Shown piece by piece: positions 1-6,549 of a stretch of 32,364 nt of DNA. How positions within the stretch are numbered: the first letter of the stretch is position 1; each line of letters opens with the position of its first letter. Origin of the DNA: an uncultured Nocardioides sp. (lineage in GTDB: Bacteria; Actinomycetota; Actinomycetes; Propionibacteriales; Nocardioidaceae); the NCBI RefSeq assembly GCF_947488025.1, contig NZ_CANKYS010000022.1, positions 1 through 32,364 of the forward strand, read 5' to 3'. Below the pieces are notes generated by a model. It saw only the letters and a program-made list of their open reading frames with translations. It was not told the origin of the DNA and did no database searches. The position numbers were made by a program, and so were the translations under genes.

Positions 1-411
1 GGTCAGCGCACGAGTGCTCATATGCCAGCAAACGCTCGACCAGATGAGAGCGCTCGCGCCGGATGACCAGAGGTCGCTGGTTCAAATCTCTTCGGATCCT
101 CCTCCCGACCTCAAGTGTCCGATCTCTTATCGGCGCCGAGGCGGTCTCTGGATGGCTCTGGAAACCGACCGCGGCGACCTCCTTGACACGCGTGGCCAGC
201 AACCTTCAGGCAGGCAGCGCACGCACACGACGAGGAGATGCGCTTCGCGGCGGAGACTTGAAGGTGTCCATAAACAGGCCAGAAACTCTGTCAAGGGCTG
301 TCAACCAGCGTCAGCGCGACACCACTAGACGCCAGCGTTTGCCCAGTTCAAGTGGCGTTTATCGGCAGAGAGCGTCAACTGGCGTCATGCGCTCATCGCA
401 CTCGCGGCGGC
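1..411. other. Gene-free left edge, possible end of an integrated element
   Basis: I find no convincing coding region here: the open frames are mutually overlapping, low in recognisable protein features and lack good ribosome sites. The stretch is somewhat less GC-rich than the genes that follow. A 13-base motif, GTCAACCAGCGTC at 300-312 and GTCAACTGGCGTC at 374-386, recurs with two mismatches. An 8-base inverted pair, GACGCCAG (328-335) and CTGGCGTC (379-386), lies just before the tRNA fragment at 412. Clusters of short direct and inverted repeats beside a tRNA fragment are what recombinase or excisionase binding sites look like. That this is the terminus of an element lying to the left is inference. 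Confidence 0.4.
69..89 (+). other. tRNA T-arm-like fragment
   Basis: The stretch AGAGGTCGCTGGTTCAAATC matches the variable loop, 5' T-stem and T-loop of a bacterial tRNA. The 3' strand of the T-stem and the acceptor are missing: CTCTTCGG follows instead of the expected CAGC pairing. It may be a worn tRNA or att remnant distinct from the one at 412-450, or chance similarity. Confidence is low because only about 20 bases match. Confidence 0.25.
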
Positions 412-450
412 ATCGGAGGGTTGTTGGTTCGAGTCCAACCGGGGGAGCCA
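412..450 (+). other. 3' half of a tRNA-Asn-like gene (putative att site)
   Basis: Visible parts, in order, are the 3' side of an anticodon stem (ATCGG) and a variable loop, then a perfect T-arm: stem GTTGG (423-427), loop TTCGAGT (428-434), stem CCAAC (435-439). These are followed by the 7-base acceptor strand CGGGGGA (440-446), discriminator G and CCA (448-450). Discriminator G with this acceptor and variable loop resembles actinobacterial tRNA-Asn. No matching 5' acceptor (TCCCCCG), D-arm or anticodon loop is found upstream, so this is not a working tRNA. An exact 3' tRNA end about 40 bases long is the classic att repeat left by tyrosine-recombinase elements. The orientation puts the element to the left. 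Confidence 0.6.
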
Positions 451-453
451 CAG

Positions 454-491
454 AAGGGCCCTGATCTGCGGAGACGCAGGTCAGGGCCCTT
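454..491. terminator. Strong hairpin, likely terminator
   Basis: Arms 454-470 and 475-491 pair over 17 bp with one G-U pair and a GAGA (GNRA) tetraloop. It begins three bases after the tRNA fragment, as a tRNA terminator would, so it was probably the native terminator of the tRNA-Asn locus. There is no T-tract, as is common in high-GC actinobacteria. Confidence 0.7.
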
Positions 492-561
492 GGTGGATCC
501 GCGACCGGCGGGCGCAGATGGCTGGACTCGGGCGACGATCAGGCGACCCGGCCGAGGATTG

Positions 562-580
562 CTACTATCTCTCATAGTAG
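562..580. promoter_or_regulatory. BlaI-type operator in front of dsbA-vkor
   Basis: A perfect palindrome CTACTAT-CTCTC-ATAGTAG (7-bp arms, 5-bp spacer) ends 19 bases before the dsbA start. Its TACTA...TAGTA core resembles operators of the BlaI/MecI family (the mec operator contains TACTA...TAGTA). The same core occurs at 6218-6234 and 6328-6344, and a BlaI-type gene lies at 2939-3304. TACTAT may also be the -10 element, so a bound repressor would block the polymerase. Binding by this BlaI is inferred. Confidence 0.7.
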
Positions 581-599
581 ACATTCAGGGAGATGACAG

Positions 600-1265
600 G
601 TGCGAAGCCAGACCAAGGCAGCTCTTGCCGTAGCAGTGATCGTGATCCTCGCCATCGGCGGCGTGATCATCGCCAGCCAGTCGCAGCAACGAGATCAGAC
701 CGCGGCGGCCGACGTGTCGGCAGCCACCGCCGACGGCGCCATCGTCCGCGAGGACAGCAGGATCTTGGGTGAGGAAGGCTCGAGCGACGTCACCTTCGTG
801 GAGTTCCTCGATTTCGAATGCGAAGCCTGTGGAGCTGCCTACCCGATCGTGGAGGACCTTCGTGCCAAGTACGCCGGCGAGGTGACCTTCGTCATTCGCT
901 ACTTCCCGCTTCCGGGGCACTTCAACGCCGGCCGGGCCGCGCGCGCCGTGGAGTCCGCGGCCCGTCAGGGCGAGCTGGACGCGATGTACAGCAAGATGTA
1001 CGAGACCCAGAAGGAATGGGGCGAGGCGCAGGAGCCCAAGGACGACCTGTTCCGCAGCTTCGCCGAGGAGATCGGTCTGGACATGGACCAGTACGACGCT
1101 GACTACGCCTCGCAGGAGGTCGACGAACGCATCTCCCGCGACGTGGCCGACGGCGAGTCCTTGGGGGTCACGGGCACCCCCACCTTCTACGTCGACGGCG
1201 AGCTCTTCCAGCCGAAGACGGTCGAGGACTTCTCCGCAGCGCTGGATGAGGCCCTCGCCGAGTGA
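600..1265 (+). CDS. Membrane-anchored DsbA-like thiol:disulfide oxidoreductase
   Basis: This 221-residue protein has an N-terminal membrane anchor or signal segment (about residues 8-26), a short linker, and a thioredoxin-fold DsbA/DSBA-like domain. The active-site motif is C74-E-A-C77 within FLDFECEAC, and the cis-proline is T193-P194 in GVTGTPTFYVDG. Family knowledge: such proteins donate disulfides to exported proteins outside the membrane and are re-oxidised by VKOR in actinobacteria. The vkor gene follows with a 4-nt overlap, so the two form a complete oxidative folding pair. The GTG start at 600 is preceded by AGGGAGAT. The BlaI-type palindrome at 562-580 ends 19 bases upstream, suggesting derepression together with the copper operon facing it. 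Function is secure at family level; the substrate is unknown. Confidence 0.9.
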   Translation: MRSQTKAALAVAVIVILAIGGVIIASQSQQRDQTAAADVSAATADGAIVREDSRILGEEGSSDVTFVEFLDFECEACGAAYPIVEDLRAKYAGEVTFVIRYFPLPGHFNAGRAARAVESAARQGELDAMYSKMYETQKEWGEAQEPKDDLFRSFAEEIGLDMDQYDADYASQEVDERISRDVADGESLGVTGTPTFYVDGELFQPKTVEDFSAALDEALAE

Positions 1266-1846
1266 GCGACCGGCGACTCGCGTTCGGACTCGTCGGCGGC
1301 GGCCTCGTCGGGTTCGTCGCTTCAGCGGTGCTGCTCATCGAGCGCATCAGGCTCGCTCAGGACAGCGCCTACGTCCCGACCTGCAGCATCAACCCGGTGC
1401 TGAGCTGCGGGTCGGTGATGGAGACCCCGCAGGCGGCGCTGCTCGGGTTTCCCAACCCCATCATCGGCGTAGCCGCCTTCCCCGTGGTCGTGACCACGGG
1501 GATGGCCATCCTCGCTGGCGGACGACTGGCGCGCTGGTACTGGATCGGGCTCCAGGTTGGTGTGACGGGCGCCTTGGCGTTGGTGTCGTGGTTGGCGTTC
1601 CAGAGCATCTACCGCATCGGTGCCCTGTGCCCCTACTGCATGGTCGTGTGGTCGGTGGTGATCCCGATCTTCTGGTACGTGACTCTGCGCAACCTGGCGG
1701 AGGGCGCTCTCGGGCAGCGCCTGCGGGGGAGTCCAGCGACGACATTCCTCAGGGAGTGGCACGCGCCCCTGCTGCTGGTGCCGTTCCTGGTGCTGTTGGC
1801 GTTGATCACCCAACGCTTCTGGGCCTACTGGTCGACCCTGCTGTGA
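1262..1846 (+). CDS. VKOR-family disulfide-generating membrane protein
   Basis: This is a 194-residue integral membrane protein of the vitamin K epoxide reductase family, which oxidises DsbA-like partners and passes electrons to a quinone. The four diagnostic cysteines are present: the loop pair C41 and C49 (in TCSINPVLSCG) and the quinone-side C123-P-Y-C126 motif. Several hydrophobic segments surround them, with a further C-terminal one near residues 168-186. The GTG start overlaps the dsbA stop (GTGA), so translation is coupled and an operon is clear. Actinobacteria typically use VKOR instead of DsbB. As an accessory copy under a BlaI-type operator it may serve metal-stressed envelope proteins (inference). 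Confidence 0.92.
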   Translation: MSDRRLAFGLVGGGLVGFVASAVLLIERIRLAQDSAYVPTCSINPVLSCGSVMETPQAALLGFPNPIIGVAAFPVVVTTGMAILAGGRLARWYWIGLQVGVTGALALVSWLAFQSIYRIGALCPYCMVVWSVVIPIFWYVTLRNLAEGALGQRLRGSPATTFLREWHAPLLLVPFLVLLALITQRFWAYWSTLL

Positions 1847-1979
1847 GAGGCCACACGTTCTTCACGCCGTGCTCCTTGCCTCTCGTGCCCGGCTGATCGT
1901 CGTACGTCGCGAGACCGATCGCCCGGTGGCGCGCGGGTTGGTTCCGCCTCCCCGGAGGTCGCGGTGTGATGGGCTCGCG
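1847..1979. other. Intergenic gap between convergent vkor and M56 gene
   Basis: These 133 bases separate two genes transcribed toward each other. A short GC hairpin around CCTCCCCGGAGG (near 1949-1960) is the only structure noticed. I see no gene. Confidence 0.4.
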
Positions 1980-2942
1980 TCAGCTGCGAGTCGACAGGTC
2001 CACCACCGTGCAGCAGTCACGTGCTGCGGCCTCGACCGCGGGAGCCAGGGCCAGGCCCAGCGGTAGCGAGAGCAGGACCGCCGTTCCGGCCATCGCCGCG
2101 ATCCCGAGCCCCCACCTGGGAGAACGGTTCGTCGAGGTGAGTCGCCGTACGCGGATGACCGCGGCGGTGTCGCTGGCGGCCAGGGCCGCCTCGGGGCGGA
2201 TGCCGGTCCCGAGGGCCACGATCGCTGCGGCCAGCGCTCGACGGTCGGCGGGACTGGCCGCTGCATCGTCCGCCGCCATCTCGAGGAGGACAGCGATCTG
2301 GGCGTGCGCCCTGGCGAACAGCGGTACCCACTGGAAGGTACGGGCGAGTGCGCCGGAGTAGGCAAGGGCCAGGTCGTGTCGCGCGCGCAGGTGGCGGCGT
2401 TCGTGACCGAGGACCAGCTCACGCTCGCGGTCATCGAGCAGGGCCAGGGCCGCTGAGGACAACACCACAGTGCCGGTCCCGGCCCCGGGGAGGCAGTATG
2501 CAAGGGGGACGTCGTGCTCGACCACCGTGAAGCCACCGGGGTGTCGGCGTCCGACGAGTTCCAGTGCGTTGCGCTGTGATCGTCGGACCCGTCGGGTTCG
2601 GATGAAGTCACGGGCGGTCGTGGCGACGAGCATCGCGGTGAGACCGGCCACGACGGTGAGGCCAAGGAGGCCCGGCCAGCTCCCGAGGGGCGTCTCGTAG
2701 TGCTCGACGATCGTCAGGGTGTGAGCGCCCAGCAAGGAGGCGAGCGAGAACCTCAAGGGCAGGAACGGCAGGGCCAGCGCAGTGGCGGTCAACAGCATGG
2801 ATGTCACGACCGACGTCGAGAGCGCCTGCCAACCGAGGACCGCCACACGCGGCGAGCGCAGGACCCACGGCCTGCTCAAGACGTGACTACCCATGACCGC
2901 GGCACCGGCGGCGAAGGCGACCAGCAGCAACGCCGCGATCAC
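1980..2942 (-). CDS. M56-family (BlaR1/HtpX-like) membrane metallopeptidase
   Basis: The protein has 320 residues from a GTG start whose GTGA overlaps the blaI stop; a longer upstream frame is antisense to blaI and was not used. It has N-terminal membrane segments (about 2-18, 35-60, 90-112), then a zinc peptidase core with H180-E-R-R-H184 (HExxH) and a probable third ligand at E221 (LEMAADDA), and a late hydrophobic segment (280-303). M56 proteins paired with BlaI sense a signal and cause cleavage of the repressor. There is no C-terminal penicillin-binding sensor domain as in BlaR1, so beta-lactam sensing is unlikely. It is the last gene of the copper operon, implying control of BlaI in that setting. 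A Cys-Cys pair (310-311) near the C-terminus is notable. Confidence 0.85.
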   Translation of the reverse strand: MIAALLLVAFAAGAAVMGSHVLSRPWVLRSPRVAVLGWQALSTSVVTSMLLTATALALPFLPLRFSLASLLGAHTLTIVEHYETPLGSWPGLLGLTVVAGLTAMLVATTARDFIRTRRVRRSQRNALELVGRRHPGGFTVVEHDVPLAYCLPGAGTGTVVLSSAALALLDDRERELVLGHERRHLRARHDLALAYSGALARTFQWVPLFARAHAQIAVLLEMAADDAAASPADRRALAAAIVALGTGIRPEAALAASDTAAVIRVRRLTSTNRSPRWGLGIAAMAGTAVLLSLPLGLALAPAVEAAARDCCTVVDLSTRS

Positions 2943-3304
2943 GCCGGGTCGTCCACTCGCTCGGACAACGCCGCAATCAGGTTCGCAGCCTCGCTGGCGT
3001 CCAGCTTGCCCACGAGGTGCATCAGGGCGGCGGTGCGATCCTCGCTGTCCGCCAGCACCTCCTGCAACATCTCCGCAGTGTGCTCGTCGCGCGAGGAGAC
3101 GGGGGTGTAGAGGTAGGCCTTGCCCTGTTTCTCGCGTGCGACCAGGCCCTTGGAGTGCAGGTTGTCCATCACCGTCATGACCGTGGTGTAGGCCAGCGCA
3201 CGCTCCTGTGTGAGCGCCTCGAGCATGGCGCGCACGGATACCGGCCGCCCTGTGCTCCACAGGTGCTGCATCACGGCGGTCTCGAGCTGACCGAGCTGTC
3301 TCAC
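2939..3304 (-). CDS. BlaI/MecI/CopY-family transcriptional repressor
   Basis: A 121-residue winged-helix repressor with the family layout: an N-terminal helix-turn-helix containing LGQLETAVMQHLW and the recognition region YTTVMTVMDNLHSKG, a beta wing (KQGKAYLYTP), and a C-terminal dimerisation helix region. There is no CopY-type Cys-x-Cys metal hook, and no cysteine at all, so any copper response must come indirectly, most simply through the M56 partner. The GTG start overlaps the CopD-CtaG stop, and its own stop overlaps the M56 start. Three palindromes with a TACTA...TAGTA core (562-580, 6218-6234, 6328-6344) are candidate operators, including one before its own operon (autoregulation). Family call secure; targets inferred. 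Confidence 0.88.
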   Translation of the reverse strand: MRQLGQLETAVMQHLWSTGRPVSVRAMLEALTQERALAYTTVMTVMDNLHSKGLVAREKQGKAYLYTPVSSRDEHTAEMLQEVLADSEDRTAALMHLVGKLDASEAANLIAALSERVDDPA

Positions 3305-5385
3305 TCGCGCTGCTCCTTCTCCCCGGCGGTTTGCGGGCTACGACGCTCCATCGTAGGACGGCCTGCCGTGCGCGTCAGGTCCACGCTCCCCAACCGGGTC
3401 AAGTATGCGTTGTACGCGTGCAGCTCCTTGTCGTCCTCGCGCGCCTCACGCCGGTCGAATCGTCGGCGCTCGCGACCGTCTGCTCGGACCCATCCGACCA
3501 CGAGAGCGGCAGCCATGACGAGGATGGGGTACTCACCCATGAGCCACCCGATCTGAGCGCCCAGGTACTGGTCATCGAGCGGCGAACGTCCCCAGGTCCG
3601 GCCGAGCGACTGGAACCAGTCGGCGGCGAAGACAGTCGAGCTGGCCATCATGCTGACGGCGAACAGGGCGTGGAACCCGAAGGTGACCATGATCAGCAGG
3701 ACCCTCATCGGGTACGGGGGTCGGCGGAGTCCCGGGTCGGCTCCCACCACGCTCTCGGCGAAGAGGTAGCCCGTCAGGAGGAAGTGCAGGGTCATGACGA
3801 CATGCGCCGTGTGGGACTCCAGGGACGTCTCGAACGCCGAGGTGTAGTAGAAGGCCACCATGCTGACGACGAACATCCCGGCGGCGACGAGCGGGTGCCC
3901 CAGCACGTGAAGGGGGAACGAGCGGGTCAGGCTCGTCAGCCACTCGCGAGGCCCCCTCGACCCGTCGTCACGCCGACGCAGCACGCGAAGTGCGAGAGTG
4001 ATCGGTGTGCCCAGGACCAGGAAGACGGGAACCCCGGTCGCGATGGTCATGTGCTGGACCATGTGCATGCTGAACAGCACTCGCCCGTAGGTCCCGGGAG
4101 CGCCACTGGTGGCCCACACGAAGAGAAGGCAGCCCACCAACCAGGACACGGTACGCAACCACGACCACGAATCCCCCCGCCGGCGCAAGCGTCCGACTGC
4201 CCACAGATACCAGAGGATGCCAGCGACACCGAGAGGCAGGAAGAGCGTGTCGACGTTCCACGCTGCGAACCATTGGGACGCGTCGATCGGGTCCGGCAGA
4301 GGCCTTCCCAGCAGGGACTCTGCCGACGTGAGGGGTCGCGGCGCCTCAGGCGGGGCAGGTGGAGCGGTCCGGCTGAGGGCGACGCCCAGCCCTGCGGCGC
4401 TCACCAGCACCAGGAGCTCGACACCGACCAGCCTGGAGAAGGCGGAGGCCGAACCACGAGCCAGGTCGGCGATCGTGCGACGGCGGTGCCACCAACCCGC
4501 CATCGCCACCACCACCACGGCGGCGAGCTTCAAGGCCAGGAGGGCGCCGTACGAGGACAGGACCGACGACGCCGATGGGAGCCTGAGCCAGGCACCCAGT
4601 GTTCCCGACACGGTCACGAGCGCCAGGCACCAGCCGGCGAGCGTCGAGTAGCGGCGCACGGTGACGACAAGTGATTCACCGAGGAGGCGCCGAGCCACCA
4701 CGAGGGCCACCAACCCCCCGACCCAGACGCTGATGCCGATCAGGTGGAAGAACTGGAGGTTGACCGCCTCATCATGGTTGAGCCTGCTGGCCCCGTGCCC
4801 GGTCAGCGCCATCGGCCAGAGCGCGACGAGCGCAAGGACCGTCGTGATGCCCACACCTCCGATGCGGGTCGACAGGACGCAGCCCATCGCGACGAGAACG
4901 GCGAGCGCGGCCCCCCAGAGTCCGTACTGGCCGAGCTCGAACCCGAAGGCGAAGAAGATCGCTTCGCTGGCGAAGCCTGTTCGGCCGATGCCAGAGCCGG
5001 AGGCGTCGGAGTAGATGAACGCGACCAGGACGAGGCTGGCGACCGCCCATACGCTGGCGGTCAGTTGGGCGCACGCCACCAGCCGCCTCCGTGCCCGCCC
5101 CAGACTGAGCCCCTCGGCCTCCGCTGGTGTGGGCGGGACACACGTGGCGGCGATCACCAGCACGCCGACCGTCACCATGGATGCCAGGTCACGGACCACC
5201 TGCACCGTGGGCAGCCCCACTCGGGTGAGAGCTCCCGGATCCGGCAGTCCCTCGATGCCCAGAGGGGACAAGCCTCCCGTCGCACCGATCGCGGCGAGAG
5301 CAACGAGCACCATGACGACCGGTACCGACAGCAGCAGCGTTCGCACGCCCGTCGCTCGCGCCTCGGGCCGCATCGAGGAGCTCAT
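3301..5385 (-). CDS. CopD-CtaG fusion, copper import/cytochrome oxidase assembly membrane protein
   Basis: This is a 694-residue polytopic membrane protein. The N-terminal half (about 55-340) is a CopD-like domain with the conserved stretch FFHLIGISVWVGG. The C-terminal half (about 385-640) is a CtaG (caa3 oxidase assembly factor) domain with MHMVQHM and further membrane histidines. The tail is charged and probably cytoplasmic. CopD/YcnJ proteins take up copper delivered by CopC, and CtaG helps insert copper into cytochrome oxidase. The fusion is typical of actinobacteria (for example Rv0102 of Mycobacterium tuberculosis). The ATG at 5385 overlaps the copC stop (ATGA). The long upstream extension of the frame lies inside copC and is not used. 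Confidence 0.88.
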   Translation of the reverse strand: MSSSMRPEARATGVRTLLLSVPVVMVLVALAAIGATGGLSPLGIEGLPDPGALTRVGLPTVQVVRDLASMVTVGVLVIAATCVPPTPAEAEGLSLGRARRRLVACAQLTASVWAVASLVLVAFIYSDASGSGIGRTGFASEAIFFAFGFELGQYGLWGAALAVLVAMGCVLSTRIGGVGITTVLALVALWPMALTGHGASRLNHDEAVNLQFFHLIGISVWVGGLVALVVARRLLGESLVVTVRRYSTLAGWCLALVTVSGTLGAWLRLPSASSVLSSYGALLALKLAAVVVVAMAGWWHRRRTIADLARGSASAFSRLVGVELLVLVSAAGLGVALSRTAPPAPPEAPRPLTSAESLLGRPLPDPIDASQWFAAWNVDTLFLPLGVAGILWYLWAVGRLRRRGDSWSWLRTVSWLVGCLLFVWATSGAPGTYGRVLFSMHMVQHMTIATGVPVFLVLGTPITLALRVLRRRDDGSRGPREWLTSLTRSFPLHVLGHPLVAAGMFVVSMVAFYYTSAFETSLESHTAHVVMTLHFLLTGYLFAESVVGADPGLRRPPYPMRVLLIMVTFGFHALFAVSMMASSTVFAADWFQSLGRTWGRSPLDDQYLGAQIGWLMGEYPILVMAAALVVGWVRADGRERRRFDRREAREDDKELHAYNAYLTRLGSVDLTRTAGRPTMERRSPQTAGEKEQRE

Positions 5386-6026
5386 CCGTCCTGGTCCCGC
5401 CCGACCAACCGCATGATCGCACCCACCCCCACGACCAGGAGGGCCAGGGCACCCACACCGAGTGCGACGACAGGCCACACCTCTCGGCCGTCCGTCGCAG
5501 CCGTGCCTGACTCCTCGGCCGCCTCCGGCTCGGGGGCGTCGGTCGAGACTCGGTTCGACCCGGCTCGCGCTTCGTCCCCACCGGAGGTGGGCGAGGAGGA
5601 CGGGCTCGACGTGCCGTCAGGGCTTGCGGTCCGAACGACGAACTGGGTGGCCCCAACCACCGGATGGCCGTCGCGGGAGACGACCCGGAACGTGGCCGTC
5701 CATCGGGTCGTGCTGCCGTCTGATGCGGCCAGATCGTCTGGAACGGCCGCCACGAGCCTGTTCCGGTCGGCCCCGCTGGTGAGCTCGAGGGGAGTAGGTC
5801 GACCGCCGTCGACTCGAATGGTGACGGTGCTGAGCTGCGGGTCCATCTCGTCGGAGAACTCCAGCGACAGCTCGCTCGGGACGTCGGGGAGCTCTGCGCC
5901 GTCCTGCGGATCGGAGCCGAGGAAATCGGTGTGTGCGCCTGCAGGTGCGCCGCTCAGCGTCACCGAGGCGCCGGCAGCCAGCATGGCCCCCACCACCATG
6001 ATCACGCACCTCCAGCCGCGGCTCAC
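5382..6026 (-). CDS. copC: CopC-domain periplasmic copper-binding protein, membrane anchored
   Basis: A 214-residue exported protein: signal peptide (about 1-31), CopC beta-barrel domain (32-135), Ser/Pro/Glu-rich linker, and a C-terminal membrane anchor (about 183-205). The likely first mature residue is H32 (after SGAPAGA), as expected for the N-terminal copper ligand of CopC. The second signature D119-G-H121 (SRDGHPVVG) supplies the other Cu(II) ligands. The family binds Cu(II) outside the membrane and hands it to CopD, encoded directly downstream with a 4-nt overlap. I chose the GTG at 6026, which overlaps the preceding small gene's stop (GTGA), rather than a TTG one codon upstream. Confidence 0.88.
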   Translation of the reverse strand: MSRGWRCVIMVVGAMLAAGASVTLSGAPAGAHTDFLGSDPQDGAELPDVPSELSLEFSDEMDPQLSTVTIRVDGGRPTPLELTSGADRNRLVAAVPDDLAASDGSTTRWTATFRVVSRDGHPVVGATQFVVRTASPDGTSSPSSSPTSGGDEARAGSNRVSTDAPEPEAAEESGTAATDGREVWPVVALGVGALALLVVGVGAIMRLVGRDQDG

Positions 6027-6118
6027 CAATCCGCCCTCGACAGGAGGTACAGCACCGCGCCGGTGCCGAGGGCGGCGACCAGGCCCACGATGATGGTCGA
6101 GACAGTGTTGCTGTCCAT
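6023..6118 (-). CDS. 31-residue single-span membrane protein at the head of the copper operon
   Basis: It starts at ATG 6118 after a GGGAG ribosome site and encodes 31 residues: an N-terminal MDSNTVS, one hydrophobic span (about residues 8-26), and a short RADW tail. Its stop overlaps the copC start (GTGA), the same coupling used by every junction of this operon, which strongly supports translation. I do not recognise the family. It lies about 100 bases downstream of the palindrome at 6218-6234. It could be a small partner of the CopC/CopD complex, or mainly a leader cistron that couples translation (both inferred). Confidence 0.7.
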   Translation of the reverse strand: MDSNTVSTIIVGLVAALGTGAVLYLLSRADW

Positions 6119-6217
6119 GTCACACTCCCGCGCACGAGTCGAGGCCTCGGGATCCAGGGTGACCCCGAAGAAGTTGAGGAGGAAGGCGGAGGAGCCGATG
6201 TGGCCTCCACGGCTACA

Positions 6218-6234
6218 TACTATCGTCAATAGTA
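6218..6234. promoter_or_regulatory. BlaI-type operator of the copper operon
   Basis: TACTAT-CGTCA-ATAGTA is a perfect palindrome with 6-bp arms and a 5-bp spacer, the same architecture as 562-580. It stands 100 bases upstream of the small gene that opens the minus-strand operon containing blaI and the M56 gene, so negative autoregulation is the simplest reading. Confidence 0.7.
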
Positions 6235-6327
6235 GGTCGGAGCGGACCGGGTGGGCGTGCTCGTGAGGTCCACCACTCGGCGCTCGCCGATGGACATGCG
6301 GGCGGAGGTGATCGCGGCGCGACGACG

Positions 6328-6344
6328 TACTATCGGCCTTAGTA
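6328..6344. promoter_or_regulatory. Third BlaI-type operator, imperfect
   Basis: TACTAT-CGGCC-TTAGTA keeps the TACTA-N7-TAGTA core with the same spacing as the other two copies, with one mismatch in the inner pair. It lies 64 bases before the Cys-rich mini-gene at 6409 and probably regulates that unit, or helps repress the divergent operon. Confidence 0.6.
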
Positions 6345-6408
6345 TTTGCACCCCACTGTCGCGCGTACGCATTGCGTTCGAGGCGGCCAGCCATCCCGAG
6401 GAGGACTG

Positions 6409-6549
6409 ATGCTCCGTCCATGCCTGAGTGCCACGTCCCTGGTGCCCTGCTGCTGCCGCGACGTCTCCACGTGGGTGGGCCGACGGGTGCTGCTGGCTGC
6501 CATGGTGGGTTGCGCCTTCATGGGCCTCTACGTGCTCCTCGGCTCATGA
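6409..6549 (+). CDS. Cys-rich 46-residue membrane mini-protein (CCC motif)
   Basis: An ATG at 6409 follows a strong ribosome site (GAGGAGGAC, ending 3 bases before it). The 46 residues contain C5, a C14-C15-C16 triplet followed by RDVSTW, and a hydrophobic span (about 27-44) with C35. The stop overlaps the next start (ATGA at 6546), so it is coupled to the DUF3093 gene. I do not recognise the family. The three adjacent cysteines, the membrane span and the upstream BlaI-type operator suggest a thiol- or copper-related job. It could also be a regulatory upstream ORF, since poly-Cys and Cys-rich uORFs sensing cysteine or copper are known in bacteria. Confidence 0.65.
   Translation: MLRPCLSATSLVPCCCRDVSTWVGRRVLLAAMVGCAFMGLYVLLGS

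Larger units (their letters stand above)
6119..6408. promoter_or_regulatory. Divergent control region between copper operon and CCC-peptide unit
   Basis: These 290 bases contain two palindromes of the same type (6218-6234, 6328-6344), centred 110 bases apart, and no other convincing gene. The minus-strand operon begins at 6118 and the plus-strand unit at 6409. TACTAT inside the first palindrome is a plausible minus-strand -10 element; TAGTAT (6340-6345) is a plausible plus-strand -10 element. Confidence 0.6.

Noticed and set aside
350..411. A complete but insertion-bearing tRNA-Asn upstream of the 3' fragment
   Set aside because: CGGCAGAG...CGTCAACT slightly recalls a D-arm and anticodon stem, but no acceptor 5' strand or GTT anticodon loop is present at proper spacing.
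1980..3260. Longer 426-residue start for the M56 protein
   Set aside because: The added part overlaps blaI in another frame and has no membrane or peptidase features; GTG 2942 overlaps the blaI stop as in the rest of the operon.
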